A stretch of DNA of 64,000 nt from Paenibacillus sp. BIC5C1 (GCF_032399705.1 NZ_CP135922.1:2170001-2234000), one strand, 5' to 3'. Positions 7,976-17,312 are shown, numbered from the stretch's first letter. Numbers and translations: made by a program. Notes: generated by a model not told the origin, from the sequence alone.

Positions 7976-8749
7976 ATGAGATGGTTGGAGAAAAAGTGGG
8001 TGTCTATCCCTCTATTGTGGGTAACGGTAATTCTGATTTGGCAGCTAGGGGCCATGCTTTATGGTCCTGAAGTGATTCCCGGTCCGTGGGATACCATTCT
8101 CGGTGCCCGTGAACTGCTTGCTGACGGTACACTAATGCAGTATATCGGAATTAGTTTTACACGTGTGCTTGCGGGTTGGGTGCTTGGCAGTGTGATAGCG
8201 ATCCCGGTAGGGCTTATCATCGGCAAGGTTCATATGATCCGGCTGTTTGCCGAACCTTTCCTTAATTTTATCCGCTTTATTCCGCCGATCGCATTCATTA
8301 CCCTGTTCCTGGTCTGGTTCGGGATTGGGGAGCAATCGAAGATTGCGCTCATCATGTATGCAACGTTTTTCATCGTTGTGTTAAACACGCTGACAGGTGT
8401 ACTCTCCATTGAAGAAGACAAGATCCGGTCAGCCCGCAGTATGGGAGCAAACGAATGGCAGATTTTGCTGCATGTCGTTGTTCCGGCGACGACTCCGTAT
8501 ATCTTCACAGGGGTGCGACTGGCAATGGGCACTTCCTATATGGCTATTATCGGTGCAGAGATGATTGCTGCGAATGAAGGCGTGGGTTATCTGATCTGGA
8601 ATTCCCGATTATTCTTTCGCACAGATTGGATCTTTGTCGGCCTGATTTCTCTGGGCTTTATGGGCTTTCTCACCGATCGGTTATTCAATTGGTTTGGTCG
8701 CAGCGTGCTCTACCGTTATGGTGTAATTGGTGGAACGAAGCGGGTCTGA
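7976..8749 (+). CDS. ABC transporter permease (SsuC/TauC-like)
   Basis: 257 residues with about six membrane segments. The cytoplasmic coupling loop has the family EAA-type motif: SARSMGANEWQILLHVVVPATTPYIFTG. LVWFGIGEQSKIALI is typical of the SsuC/NrtB group. It is the last gene of the five-gene unit; the strong terminator at 8846 lies about 100 bases later. GAGGTGAT precedes the ATG. Role: membrane channel of the sulfonate/nitrate-type importer. Confidence 0.93.
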   Translation: MRWLEKKWVSIPLLWVTVILIWQLGAMLYGPEVIPGPWDTILGARELLADGTLMQYIGISFTRVLAGWVLGSVIAIPVGLIIGKVHMIRLFAEPFLNFIRFIPPIAFITLFLVWFGIGEQSKIALIMYATFFIVVLNTLTGVLSIEEDKIRSARSMGANEWQILLHVVVPATTPYIFTGVRLAMGTSYMAIIGAEMIAANEGVGYLIWNSRLFFRTDWIFVGLISLGFMGFLTDRLFNWFGRSVLYRYGVIGGTKRV

Positions 8750-8845
8750 ACGGGCACTTGAGGTACTGTAATCCTCGAAGCCTTAGTTAAACGGAAGCAG
8801 GATCATTCATCTCAGTTTTCTCGCAATTTTATCGCAATATCATGG

Positions 8846-8887
8846 ACCTGATTTGGCAGCTTTCAAAGTTGCTGAATCAGGTTTTTT
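8846..8887 (+). terminator. Intrinsic terminator of the ASST-ABC operon
   Basis: ACCTGATTtgGCAgC pairs with tTGCtgAATCAGGT and is followed by six T. The 250 bases between the permease and the DUF92 gene otherwise hold only this hairpin and a possible TATAAT box near 8930. Confidence 0.85.
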
Positions 8888-8997
8888 GTATGCGGGGCTA
8901 GGGAGTTTCGGCATTGGGTTCAAACCGTGGTATAATTGAATTTCAAAAATATAAAACGTCATGTGGGCCATAGATGCTGCCACATGCAGGAGAACTT

Positions 8998-9807
8998 ATG
9001 GACTGGATTATTGGCGCCGTATGCGCTTTTATTGTGGCGGGTGCTGCCTACGCGAAGAAGTCGCTAACCCTATCCGGCTGCCTGGCGGCTGTGACCATGG
9101 GTACGATATATTACGGAGCGGGCAACCTGTTCTGGTTTGGAACACTGCTGTTGTTTTTCATTACCTCAACGCTGTTCTCCAAGTTTCGCAAGGATCGCAA
9201 GCAGGAGCTTGAGAAATCGTATGCCAAGACGGGCAATCGTGATGCGGGACAGGTCATGGCTAACGGTGGAATTGGGATGTTTCTTGTTCTGGGAAACTGG
9301 ATTCTGCCACACCCGGCCTGGATGTATGCTTTTATCGGTGTCATGGCTACCGTTACTTCAGATACATGGGCAACCGAATGGGGAAGTCTCAGCCGTAAGC
9401 CACCGCGCTCTGTCGTGACGTGGAAGGTGCTGACTCCAGGTACATCTGGAGGTGTTTCATTACTTGGGACGCTGGCTGCTGCCATAGGTGGAGCTTTAAT
9501 CGGCGTGGGTGCGTTTTTCTTTTCCTGGGTTGCCGGGATCGGAGGTTTGAGTCTGTTCAGATGGATGTGTGTCGGCCTTGTAGGCGGATTGGCAGGAGCT
9601 TTTGCGGATTCTTATCTGGGGGCAACGGTTCAGTATATGTATCGTTGTACAGTATGCGGCCGGGAGGTCGAGGTCAGTGAACATTGTGGACACAAAACCG
9701 TTCGGGCTCGTGGCTGGTCTTGGATGAGTAATGATCTGGTAAACGTGCTCAGTTCGGTGATCGGCGGATGTTTGGCGATCGGTTTGGGTATCATTTTGGC
9801 GTCGTAG
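8998..9807 (+). CDS. DUF92 family integral membrane protein
   Basis: About 269 residues from the ATG at 8998, selected because AGGAGA lies just upstream; an earlier in-frame ATG at 8974 lacks such a site. Several membrane helices and the family motifs QVMANGGIGM, TSDTWATEWGSLS and TPGTSGGVSLLGT are present. A CxxC...C/H-containing stretch (CTVCGREVEVSEHCGH) near the C-terminus could bind metal. The family includes the plant phytyl-phosphate kinase VTE6 and yeast/mammalian TMEM19-like proteins, so a prenyl or isoprenoid phosphate kinase role is possible but unproven in bacteria. A TetR gene starts 13 bases after its stop. Confidence 0.88.
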   Translation: MDWIIGAVCAFIVAGAAYAKKSLTLSGCLAAVTMGTIYYGAGNLFWFGTLLLFFITSTLFSKFRKDRKQELEKSYAKTGNRDAGQVMANGGIGMFLVLGNWILPHPAWMYAFIGVMATVTSDTWATEWGSLSRKPPRSVVTWKVLTPGTSGGVSLLGTLAAAIGGALIGVGAFFFSWVAGIGGLSLFRWMCVGLVGGLAGAFADSYLGATVQYMYRCTVCGREVEVSEHCGHKTVRARGWSWMSNDLVNVLSSVIGGCLAIGLGIILAS

Positions 9808-9820
9808 GGAGGGAGTGCGT

Positions 9821-10399
9821 TTGAGCACTGTGCAAGGAGACAAATCGGAGGCAATTTTGGATGCAGCCTATGGTATTTTCGGTTCAAAAGGATTCTATGA
9901 GACGAAAATGTCCGATATTGCGGACGAAGCGGGTATCGCGAAAGGCACCATATATTTATATTTTAAAAATAAGGAACAGTTATTTGTTGCCGTATCCAAG
10001 CGGGACTGCGACAGTTTTATCAGCCGCCTGGATTATGCATTGAAATCACATCAGAGTACGGGGGATAAACTGGGCGCGATCGCCAAGACTCACCTTACGT
10101 ATTATTATGAGCGCCGCAATCATACCAAGCTGTTTTTTATGGCACCCAATAATGATCCGGATCTGATGAGATTCATGAAGGCGTTTATGAATGAATATAT
10201 GAGCATGGTGCGTGAGGTGTTAGAGCATGCTGGCGTGCCTGAGCCTGTGCTGCTCGCAGAAGCTTATATTGGTATTCTCGATCGGCTAAAGATGGATATC
10301 ATGCTGAATCCGGATTTTAACGAGGAGCACCTGAACAAACGAATTGCTTTTGCAGCAGCTTTGTTTCTGGACGGATGTCGTTCCTTTTTGCAAATATAG
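9821..10399 (+). CDS. TetR family transcriptional regulator
   Basis: About 192 residues, beginning at the TTG at 9821 because GGGAGG is eight bases away; a GTG at 9815 would be too close. The N-terminal TetR helix-turn-helix is clear: ILDAAYGIFGSKGFYETKMSDIADEAGIAKGTIYLYFKNKEQLF split across the usual three helices. The C-terminal domain resembles the YfiR/FadR-like effector domains (HTKLFFMAP..., LDRLKMDIML). It lies between the DUF92 gene and an ABC-F gene and may control either. The ligand is unknown. Confidence 0.92.
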   Translation: MSTVQGDKSEAILDAAYGIFGSKGFYETKMSDIADEAGIAKGTIYLYFKNKEQLFVAVSKRDCDSFISRLDYALKSHQSTGDKLGAIAKTHLTYYYERRNHTKLFFMAPNNDPDLMRFMKAFMNEYMSMVREVLEHAGVPEPVLLAEAYIGILDRLKMDIMLNPDFNEEHLNKRIAFAAALFLDGCRSFLQI

Positions 10400-10473
10400 C
10401 GTGAGTGGGCGTAATTGCATCTTATGCGCAGCCTCATATTGAATACATTTTACAGAGAAGTAGGTTACGAGCA

Positions 10474-12408
10474 ATGAACATAATGACGGTAGAGCAAGTT
10501 GCGAAAAGCTATGGTGAGAAAATATTGTTTAAAGACGCCTCGTTCGGCATGGGCGATCAGGACAAAATTGGTGTCGTTGGTGTCAATGGAACCGGAAAGT
10601 CTACGTTTTTGCGTGTCATTGCAGGTATGGAGCCAGCGGATGAAGGACAGATCTCGATTGGGAATGACGTGCGTATTCAGTTCCTGGCACAGAATCCGCA
10701 GTTTAACCCGGATAATACGGTCTTGCAACAAGTATTTGAGGGTGACAGCCCGGAGATGAAAACAGTACGTGAGTATACAGAAACAATGGAGCTGCTGGAA
10801 CTTAATCCTTCCGATCCGGCGCTGCAAGAGCGTTTGTTGCGCTTGAACCAGCAAATGGAGCAGCTTCAAGTTTGGCAGATGGAAAGTGAAGCGAAGAGCA
10901 TTCTGTCCAAACTGGGCATTCGTCAATTCGATGCGTTGATGGGCACATTGTCTGGTGGACAGCGCAAACGGGTGGCGCTTGCTTCCGCGCTGATTCATCC
11001 CTGCGAATTGCTCATTCTGGATGAGCCTACGAACCATATTGATAATGATTCCGTAGTTTGGCTGGAACAGTATTTGCAAAAACGGCGCGGCGCCTTGCTC
11101 ATGATTACGCATGATCGTTATTTCTTGGATCGTGTAGCAAATGTGATGTTGGAGCTCGATCATGGACGTTTATTCCGGTATGAGGCCAACTATACCCGCT
11201 TCCTGGAACTGAAGGCTGAGCGTGAAGAGCGTGAATCCGCATCCGAACAAAAGCGGCAAAATCTGCTGCGTACGGAACTCGCCTGGATTCGTCGCGGTGC
11301 AAAAGCACGGACCACGAAACAAAAAGCGAGAATTGATCGCTTTGAACAGTTAAAGGATCAACAGGGGCCTAATCGTTCAGGCTCACTAGAGGTATCCGTG
11401 GGTTCTACTCGTTTGGGTAAAAAAATACTGGAGATTGAGCATCTGTCCAAATCGGCAGATGGCCGTAAATTGATTGACGATCTCAGTTACATTGCGGTAC
11501 CTGGTGATCGGGTGGGTATTGTGGGCCCGAATGGTAGCGGTAAATCTACCTTGTTGCAAATGATTTCTGGTAAGCTGGAACCCGATGCAGGGGAAGTTGT
11601 TGTGGGACCAACGGTTAATTTGGGCTACTTCACTCAGGAGCATCAGGAGATGAATAAATCTCTGCGGGTAATTGAGTACATCAAGGAAGTGGCCGAGAAT
11701 ATAAAAACGGCTGATGGATCTCTCATTACCGCTGCTCAGATGCTGGAGCGTTTCCTCTTCACCCCTGCGTCACAGTGGACACCAATCTCCCGTCTGTCTG
11801 GCGGAGAGAAGCGTCGTCTATATCTGCTGCGTGTGCTGATGGCTGCACCGAATGTCCTGCTGTTGGATGAACCTACGAACGACTTGGATATTCAGACACT
11901 CGCTGTACTCGAAGATTACCTGGATGATTTCCCGGGTGTTGTATTTGTCGTATCCCATGATCGGTACTTCCTGGATCGGACGGTGGATAAAGTACTGTCT
12001 TTTGAAGGTGGCGGTGCTGTGCGTGTGCATGTTGGGGACTACAGTGAATATGCAGAATGGATGCTGAAAAATGCACCCGGATCTTCTCAGGAAAGTGCGA
12101 CGGGAACAGCAGCTAAAGTGAAACCGGCAACGGAGGAAAGTAAACCTGCTGCCTCGGCGGCTAAACCTAAGTTGAAGTTCAGCTTCAAGGAACAGCGTGA
12201 ATATGACCAGATCGATGAGAATATCGAAAAAGCTGAAGCTAATCTCGCTCGCATTAATAAAGAGATGGAAGAATCGTTCAGCGACTCAGCCCGTCTACAG
12301 GAGTTAATGGCAGAGCAGGCGGAGGCAGAGCGTCATCTGGAGGAACTAATGGAACGGTGGACCGTTCTGAATGAGCTTGCGGAACAGATTGAAAACAGCA
12401 AGTCTTAA
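10474..12408 (+). CDS. ABC-F family ATPase, Uup/YfmR-like
   Basis: About 644 residues from the ATG at 10474; the open frame extends 23 codons further up without a good start. Two complete ABC domains are present: first GVNGTGKST, LSGGQRKRVALA, LILDEPTNHID; second GPNGSGKST, LSGGEKRRLYLL, LLLDEPTNDLD. Between them is the ABC-F linker (TELAWIRRGAKARTTKQKAR). No membrane segments exist. After a Pro/Ala/Lys linker comes a C-terminal coiled coil (about 590-644, KFSFKEQREYDQIDENI...), the domain that distinguishes Uup-type members. ABC-F proteins act on ribosomes to relieve stalling or protect from antibiotics; the Uup/YfmR group is a housekeeping translation factor. Specific ribosome role is inferred. 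Confidence 0.92.
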   Translation: MNIMTVEQVAKSYGEKILFKDASFGMGDQDKIGVVGVNGTGKSTFLRVIAGMEPADEGQISIGNDVRIQFLAQNPQFNPDNTVLQQVFEGDSPEMKTVREYTETMELLELNPSDPALQERLLRLNQQMEQLQVWQMESEAKSILSKLGIRQFDALMGTLSGGQRKRVALASALIHPCELLILDEPTNHIDNDSVVWLEQYLQKRRGALLMITHDRYFLDRVANVMLELDHGRLFRYEANYTRFLELKAEREERESASEQKRQNLLRTELAWIRRGAKARTTKQKARIDRFEQLKDQQGPNRSGSLEVSVGSTRLGKKILEIEHLSKSADGRKLIDDLSYIAVPGDRVGIVGPNGSGKSTLLQMISGKLEPDAGEVVVGPTVNLGYFTQEHQEMNKSLRVIEYIKEVAENIKTADGSLITAAQMLERFLFTPASQWTPISRLSGGEKRRLYLLRVLMAAPNVLLLDEPTNDLDIQTLAVLEDYLDDFPGVVFVVSHDRYFLDRTVDKVLSFEGGGAVRVHVGDYSEYAEWMLKNAPGSSQESATGTAAKVKPATEESKPAASAAKPKLKFSFKEQREYDQIDENIEKAEANLARINKEMEESFSDSARLQELMAEQAEAERHLEELMERWTVLNELAEQIENSKS

Positions 12409-12431
12409 AGTTTATTTCAATGAATCGTCTT

Positions 12432-12481
12432 CTCCTCAAAAGCGGCTTGTAGTCGCCTTTTGGGGGAGGGCGATTTTTTTT
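12432..12481 (+). terminator. Intrinsic terminator after the ABC-F gene
   Basis: A CTCC...AAAAGCGgCT arm pairs imperfectly with AGtCGCcTTTT...GGAG and runs into an eight-T tract. Confidence 0.75.
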
Positions 12482-12574
12482 GCATTGATGAAAATGAATT
12501 TATATGAAACGTTAACCATATTCAATCCGTTTATTAAATAAAGAATTCCATAGAAGGGGGAGAACTCCACATCC

Positions 12575-13513
12575 ATGTACAGAGAACTGAATGAACAATT
12601 GGCAGTGATCAAGGAAAAAGGAAGAATATATGAGAAATGGAATGATCGGTTGGAGAAGCTGAATCAGGAGGAAGCGGAATGGAAGAGGAAAGTACAGCAG
12701 CGTCTGGAGCATCTACTGAAGGAACAAAACGATGTCGATCGCCTCAACAGCATGACGTTATCCGCATTCTTTTATCATTTAATCGGCAAAAAAGAGGATC
12801 GACTGGAAAGAGAAGAAATGGAGTTGATGGAAAGTAAGGCAGCGTACGATACAGCATGCCAGATGTTAACGGATATCCAGAAGCAGCGCTCGCAAGTTGA
12901 GCAGCAACTGGAAGGACAGCGGCAATATCAATTCTGGCAGAGTGATTACAAGGTGTTATGGTGCAAAAAGGAAAACGATTTGCTCGATAAAGATGCAGAA
13001 TTGCAGCAAATGGCTGAGGACCGGGAACATCTCTCAGGAGAGCTTCAAGAGCTCAATGAAGCAGAACGAGAGGGGCAGTATCTGCTTGATGCACTGGAAC
13101 GTGCTGAAAAGGCTTTGTCCTCTGCTGGAAATTGGGGAGTATACGACATGATGGGTGGGGGGATGATCTCGACTCATATTAAGCGCAGCAGAATGGATGA
13201 TGCTCAGGTTGCCATTATGGATGCCGGAAGACGCCTTCGCCGATTTCAAAAGGAGCTGGAGGATGTGAAGATGGCTGTAAACACGGAATTACACCTTGGA
13301 GGCCTGCTTTCATTCGCAGACTATTTCTTCGATAATCTCTTTGTGGATTGGATGGTACAAGACAAAATTCGCAAAGCTGAAACTCAGGTGAAGGATGGAC
13401 TGAGTGCAGTTCGAAGCACGATGCGTGTGCTGAAGGATGAGATCCGGGATCATAAGGTGAAGCTGGAGCATCTGGAACGTAGGTATCTCGAACATATTGA
13501 ACGAGCGGACTAA
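12575..13513 (+). CDS. Conserved hypothetical coiled-coil protein
   Basis: 312 residues, no signal peptide or membrane segment. Almost the whole chain is charged heptad-like helix: about 1-60, 75-110, 125-185 and 215-312. A short, less charged segment (LSAFFYHLIGKKEDRLERE) and a Gly-rich MMGGGM stretch near residue 191 break it. AAGGGGG precedes the ATG. It stands alone between two terminators. I do not recognise a named family; it could be a structural or partner-binding scaffold. Confidence 0.75.
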   Translation: MYRELNEQLAVIKEKGRIYEKWNDRLEKLNQEEAEWKRKVQQRLEHLLKEQNDVDRLNSMTLSAFFYHLIGKKEDRLEREEMELMESKAAYDTACQMLTDIQKQRSQVEQQLEGQRQYQFWQSDYKVLWCKKENDLLDKDAELQQMAEDREHLSGELQELNEAEREGQYLLDALERAEKALSSAGNWGVYDMMGGGMISTHIKRSRMDDAQVAIMDAGRRLRRFQKELEDVKMAVNTELHLGGLLSFADYFFDNLFVDWMVQDKIRKAETQVKDGLSAVRSTMRVLKDEIRDHKVKLEHLERRYLEHIERAD

Positions 13514-13525
13514 ATCATCTCAAAG

Positions 13526-13582
13526 AAAAAGGACACTTCCAGCGTGCCCCTAAACGGCGGCGTAGCAGGAGTGCCCTTTTTT
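13526..13582. terminator. Hairpin terminator, probably two-way
   Basis: AAAAAGGaCACTtCcaGC pairs with GCaGGAGTGcCCTTTTTT. A and T runs on both sides would serve the plus-strand coiled-coil gene and possibly the minus-strand M42 gene. Confidence 0.7.
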
Positions 13583-13708
13583 ACATGATACAGGTAAATC
13601 ATAGGTGTTCAAAGTCGAATTGCATACCCCGACAAGATCGAAATCACAACTCTGATCATGTGTTCAAATGCTGTAATACCATACGACTTGTCCATGACCA
13701 TGTCACAA

Positions 13709-14749
13709 TTACTTGGTTGTAATATATGCGGCGAGCAGTCTCGCTGTATTCAGGACAGCGTCTTTATGCGTGCGTTCCATGGAGTGGGAAGCATGAACAC
13801 CCGGACCAATCAATGCAGCCCGAATGTTATTTCCTCCACGTAAAGCTGCGCTGCCATCGGAGCCGTATTGTGGATAGATATCAACGACATAATCAAGGCT
13901 TGCTTGTTTGGCCAGTTCGATAAGTCGAGTGGTCATATCGTAGTCATAGGGTCCGGACGAATCCTTGGCACAGATGGATACATCCGTCTCCTTGCAGCTC
14001 AGGTCGTCACCCATTGCGCCCATGTCTACAGCAATTAATTCGCTAATTTCCGCAGGGATGTAAGATGCGCCGTGTCCAACTTCTTCGTAGTTTGAGATGA
14101 GCAGCGAAACGTTATGTAGTGGTTTCCAGTTTTCGCGATGTGCAGATTCCAGGATACCGAACAAGGCAGCTACGCTGGCTTTATCATCAAGGTGACGCGA
14201 TTTGATATATCCGCTGGGTGTAATGACCGCACGGGCATCGAAGGAAATAAAGTCCCCTACAGAGATACCCAATGCCAAAACATCTTCCTTGGAAGAGACC
14301 ACTTCATCGATACGCACTTCCATATGGCTCTCGCTTCGCTCAAACGTACGTGCATCCGGATAGACGTGCACAGAAGGGTGCAGGGATAGGATGGTTCCTG
14401 TATAGGTCTTTCCATCACGTGTATGGATGGAGCAATACTCATTCTCAATACTGTTCATCGTAAATCCACCGACAGAGGTGAGCTTCAGTGTGCCGTAGGA
14501 AGTGATGGAACGCACCATGGCTCCCAATGTATCCACATGTGCGCTCAGTCCGATCGTTCTGGAAGAATCCTGTCCAGGCAATGTGAGTACAGCTCCGCCT
14601 TTGTTGTTCAATTCAAAAGCAACATGAAGTGATTCAGCTTCCTTGCGGATCATCTCAATAATATCTTTGGTATAGCCACTAGGGCTGGGAGTATCAAGTA
14701 ACTTTTTCAGAAAAGACAGGACATAGGATTCGTCAATGGTAAAACTCAT
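13709..14749 (-). CDS. M42 family metallopeptidase (FrvX/YsdC-like aminopeptidase)
   Basis: 346 residues, standard for M42 tetrahedral aminopeptidases. The co-catalytic metal ligands are visible in order: SAHVDTLG (His, Asp), RHLDDKAS (bridging Asp), NYEEVGHG (Glu-Glu catalytic pair), VDMG (Asp) and the C-terminal HASHSMERTH (His). The DTPSPSGYT start is also typical. It should trim peptides in the cytoplasm. GAGGAGG precedes the ATG. A LapA-like gene lies 117 bases upstream on the same strand, with no obvious terminator between them. Confidence 0.93.
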   Translation of the reverse strand: MSFTIDESYVLSFLKKLLDTPSPSGYTKDIIEMIRKEAESLHVAFELNNKGGAVLTLPGQDSSRTIGLSAHVDTLGAMVRSITSYGTLKLTSVGGFTMNSIENEYCSIHTRDGKTYTGTILSLHPSVHVYPDARTFERSESHMEVRIDEVVSSKEDVLALGISVGDFISFDARAVITPSGYIKSRHLDDKASVAALFGILESAHRENWKPLHNVSLLISNYEEVGHGASYIPAEISELIAVDMGAMGDDLSCKETDVSICAKDSSGPYDYDMTTRLIELAKQASLDYVVDIYPQYGSDGSAALRGGNNIRAALIGPGVHASHSMERTHKDAVLNTARLLAAYITTK

Positions 14750-14866
14750 ATGGGAATTTCCTCCTCGTTAATGAATGTACAGAAAGTTGTTCTTAAAACA
14801 GAATACAGCCTGTCTGGCAGAATGTACAATCCCATTCTTGATAGCCAGCAGGCTGCCTCTGATGTG

Positions 14867-15256
14867 TTACAGCGTACCCGAAGGATTTCCTTTTCGTTGA
14901 CTCTGAATGGAATCGGACTCAGCAGAAGCGTTGTCCGAATCGATCGTTCCGAATGTATCCATCGATTTAAACGAATCCAGAGAAGAGGTAGAGCTGCTTG
15001 CTGCGGAGCTTTCCAACTCGGATACACGCAGCTTCAATTGTTTGTTCTCGCGTTGCAGTCGATATTGGCGGAAGATGCCATAAGACCCTACAATGATTCC
15101 ACCGATTAGGGTGCAGCCAAGAATGAGCAGAATCAGCGGGATTTGAACCGTGTTAAATAGCAGGTTGACTTGTACGGAATCCACATTAATGACCGCAAAA
15201 ATTCCGGTAAGTAATGCAAAAACGAGACCTGCGATGAGTGCCCATTGCATTTTCAT
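14867..15256 (-). CDS. LapA family (DUF1049) small membrane protein
   Basis: 129 residues with two membrane segments (about 5-22 and 38-60), the pattern INVDSVQVNLLFNTVQIPLILLI typical of DUF1049/LapA, then a basic coiled coil (RLQRENKQLKLRVSELE) and a Ser-rich tail. AAGGAGG is seven bases before the ATG. In other bacteria LapA/YciS helps LPS assembly control; Gram-positive members are uncharacterised. Confidence 0.88.
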   Translation of the reverse strand: MKMQWALIAGLVFALLTGIFAVINVDSVQVNLLFNTVQIPLILLILGCTLIGGIIVGSYGIFRQYRLQRENKQLKLRVSELESSAASSSTSSLDSFKSMDTFGTIDSDNASAESDSIQSQRKGNPSGTL

Positions 15257-15392
15257 GGTGGTGCCTCCTTGTTGAACAATTCAGGACTATGTAAGCAATT
15301 ACCCTAATTCATGAAGCTTGCATCTTGCTTGATTATAAAATCCCTTGCCCGAATGGGCAAGGGATACAGGTCACATGGACGAGAAAGCAACC

Positions 15393-17183
15393 TTATTTCG
15401 TTAGTTGTTCCATTTGCTCAATCAGTTCCTTGAACACACTCATAGCTTCGCGAATCGGCTCTGGCGTAGACATATCCACTCCTGCTTTTTTCAGGATGTT
15501 GATGGAATAGTCACTGCCACCGCTCTTAAGGAATCCAAGATACCGGTCCACGGCAGGTTGCCCTTCTTCCAGAATTTGCTTGGAAAAACTGGTCGCTGCT
15601 GAGAAGCCGGTCGCATATTTGTACACGTAGAAGCTGTTATAGAAGTGGGGAATACGCGCCCATTCCATTTCAATATCTTTGTCCACAACCATACTGTCTC
15701 CATGGTATTTGACATTAAGGTCATAATAAATCTCGGAAAGTAGCTGAGGTGTGAGAGCTTCACCCTGTTCAGCACGCTCGTGAATGATTTTTTCGAATTC
15801 TGCAAACATCGTTTGACGGAAGACCGTGGTACGGAACTGATCTGCATAATACGTCAGCAAGTATAGCTTTTCCTTCGGATCTGTCGATTTATTGAGCAGA
15901 TAATCCATCAACAAGGCTTCATTCGTTGTAGATGCAACCTCAGCCAGGAAAATGCTGTACTGTGCATCACGATACGGAAGTGTAGTGTCTGAATAGTGGG
16001 AATGCAGTGCGTGGCCCATTTCATGTGCCAGTGTAAACATGCTATTCAGGTTATCTTTGTGATTCAACAAGACGTAAGGGTGTGTGCCGTATGCTCCCCA
16101 GCTGTATGCGCCTGAACGTTTATTCTCATTTTCGTATACATCAATCCAGCGATCATCGTAACCGGCCTGCAATGCGTCTGCATAATCCTTGCCAAGCGGC
16201 TTCAAGCCATCTTTAACCGTTTGTTTTGCTTCCTCGTAGGTAATGTCCATTTTGTATTCATCCACCAGTGGAGCGAAAAGGTCATACATATGCAACTTAT
16301 CTACGCCGAGCAATTTTTTGCGCAGGTCCATATAACGGTGTAAGAGCGGAAGGCTCTCATGAATCGTATCCACAAGATTGGTATAGACATCCTTCGGAAT
16401 GTTGTCGCCATAAAGGGACATCTCCATGACGGAAGGGTATTTCCGAACATCGGCATAAAACATGTTTTTAGTTACGTTAGCGTTCAGAGCTGCAGCAATG
16501 GTGTTCTTTTGCTTGCCATAGGTTTCATACACCGCTTTGAAGGCACGTTCGCGAACTTCCCGATTCGGATTTTCCAAGAACTGAATATAGCTGCCATGAG
16601 TCAGTTCCACTTCGTTTCCATGCTCATCCTTAATTTTCGGGAACTTGAGATCGGCGTTGTTCAACATGCTAAAGATGGTCTGTGGTGCCTGGGACAGGTT
16701 GCCCACCTGTGCGAGCAATGCTTCCTCGGCTTGGCTCAGTACATGAGCCTTTTCGCGTTTCATCTCTTCCAATGTGAACTTATAGGCAGAGAGTTTCTCG
16801 TTGGAGATGAGGGCATCCAACTGATCATCCGGAAGGGACAAGATTTCGGGTGTAACATAAGATAGTGCTTCACCAACCTGCACGCTTAACTTTTGTGCTT
16901 TTTGGGACAGGTTTTGATATGTAGGATTAGCTGTGTCTTCATCTTGATGCATCCGTGCATACACAAAGAGGCGTTCGGTTTTGAGACTGATCTCATCTTC
17001 GAGTTCAAAACAGCTTTTGAGTGTCTCAGGTTTGTTCAGTTTGCCTTGGAATTCGGAGGCTTTCTTAGTCAAAGACGATACTTCTTCATATTCCTGATCC
17101 CAAGCTTTCTGATCGGCGAATAGATCTTCCAGTTTCCAGGTTTGTTCAGTAGGTACCTCGGAACGTTTCAATAGTTGACTCAT
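15393..17183 (-). CDS. pepF: Oligoendopeptidase F (M3 family)
   Basis: 596 residues from the ATG at 17183, the normal PepF size. AAAGGAGG lies six bases upstream. The catalytic HExxH is in LAHEMGHALHSHYS, followed by the third ligand in EVASTTNEALLMDYLL. The N-terminal opening RSEVPTEQTWKLEDLF is the usual start of cytosolic PepF. It is a zinc peptidase that cleaves short peptides. Oddity: the frame stays open for 43 more codons to a TTG at 17312 with its own GAGGAGG site, and those codons encode a signal peptide (separate entry). Cytosolic and exported forms may both be made. Confidence 0.95.
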   Translation of the reverse strand: MSQLLKRSEVPTEQTWKLEDLFADQKAWDQEYEEVSSLTKKASEFQGKLNKPETLKSCFELEDEISLKTERLFVYARMHQDEDTANPTYQNLSQKAQKLSVQVGEALSYVTPEILSLPDDQLDALISNEKLSAYKFTLEEMKREKAHVLSQAEEALLAQVGNLSQAPQTIFSMLNNADLKFPKIKDEHGNEVELTHGSYIQFLENPNREVRERAFKAVYETYGKQKNTIAAALNANVTKNMFYADVRKYPSVMEMSLYGDNIPKDVYTNLVDTIHESLPLLHRYMDLRKKLLGVDKLHMYDLFAPLVDEYKMDITYEEAKQTVKDGLKPLGKDYADALQAGYDDRWIDVYENENKRSGAYSWGAYGTHPYVLLNHKDNLNSMFTLAHEMGHALHSHYSDTTLPYRDAQYSIFLAEVASTTNEALLMDYLLNKSTDPKEKLYLLTYYADQFRTTVFRQTMFAEFEKIIHERAEQGEALTPQLLSEIYYDLNVKYHGDSMVVDKDIEMEWARIPHFYNSFYVYKYATGFSAATSFSKQILEEGQPAVDRYLGFLKSGGSDYSINILKKAGVDMSTPEPIREAMSVFKELIEQMEQLTK

Positions 17184-17312
17184 GGGAATCCTCCTTTGAT
17201 GAAGTGATGAATATATAGACGAAGCTGCCTTCGTCCCACTCGCTTGTGCGGAGAGAGACGAAGGAATCAGACTAAGTACCAGCAGAATGAACAGCGATTT
17301 GCGGTATTTCAA
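17184..17312 (-). other. In-frame N-terminal extension of PepF encoding a signal peptide
   Basis: 43 codons starting with TTG at 17312, which has GAGGAGG eight bases upstream. They encode KYRK, then a hydrophobic core (SLFILLVLSLIPSSLS) and AQASG, a good signal peptidase I site, and read through into PepF without a stop. A GACGAAG/CTTCGTC hairpin (17218-17235) lies just before the internal PepF ribosome-binding site. Either an alternative secreted PepF, or a leader that tunes translation. Confidence 0.6.

Noticed and set aside
8910..8940. GGGTTCAAACC resembling a tRNA T-arm
   Set aside because: No acceptor, D or anticodon stems around it; the following TATAAT suggests a promoter.
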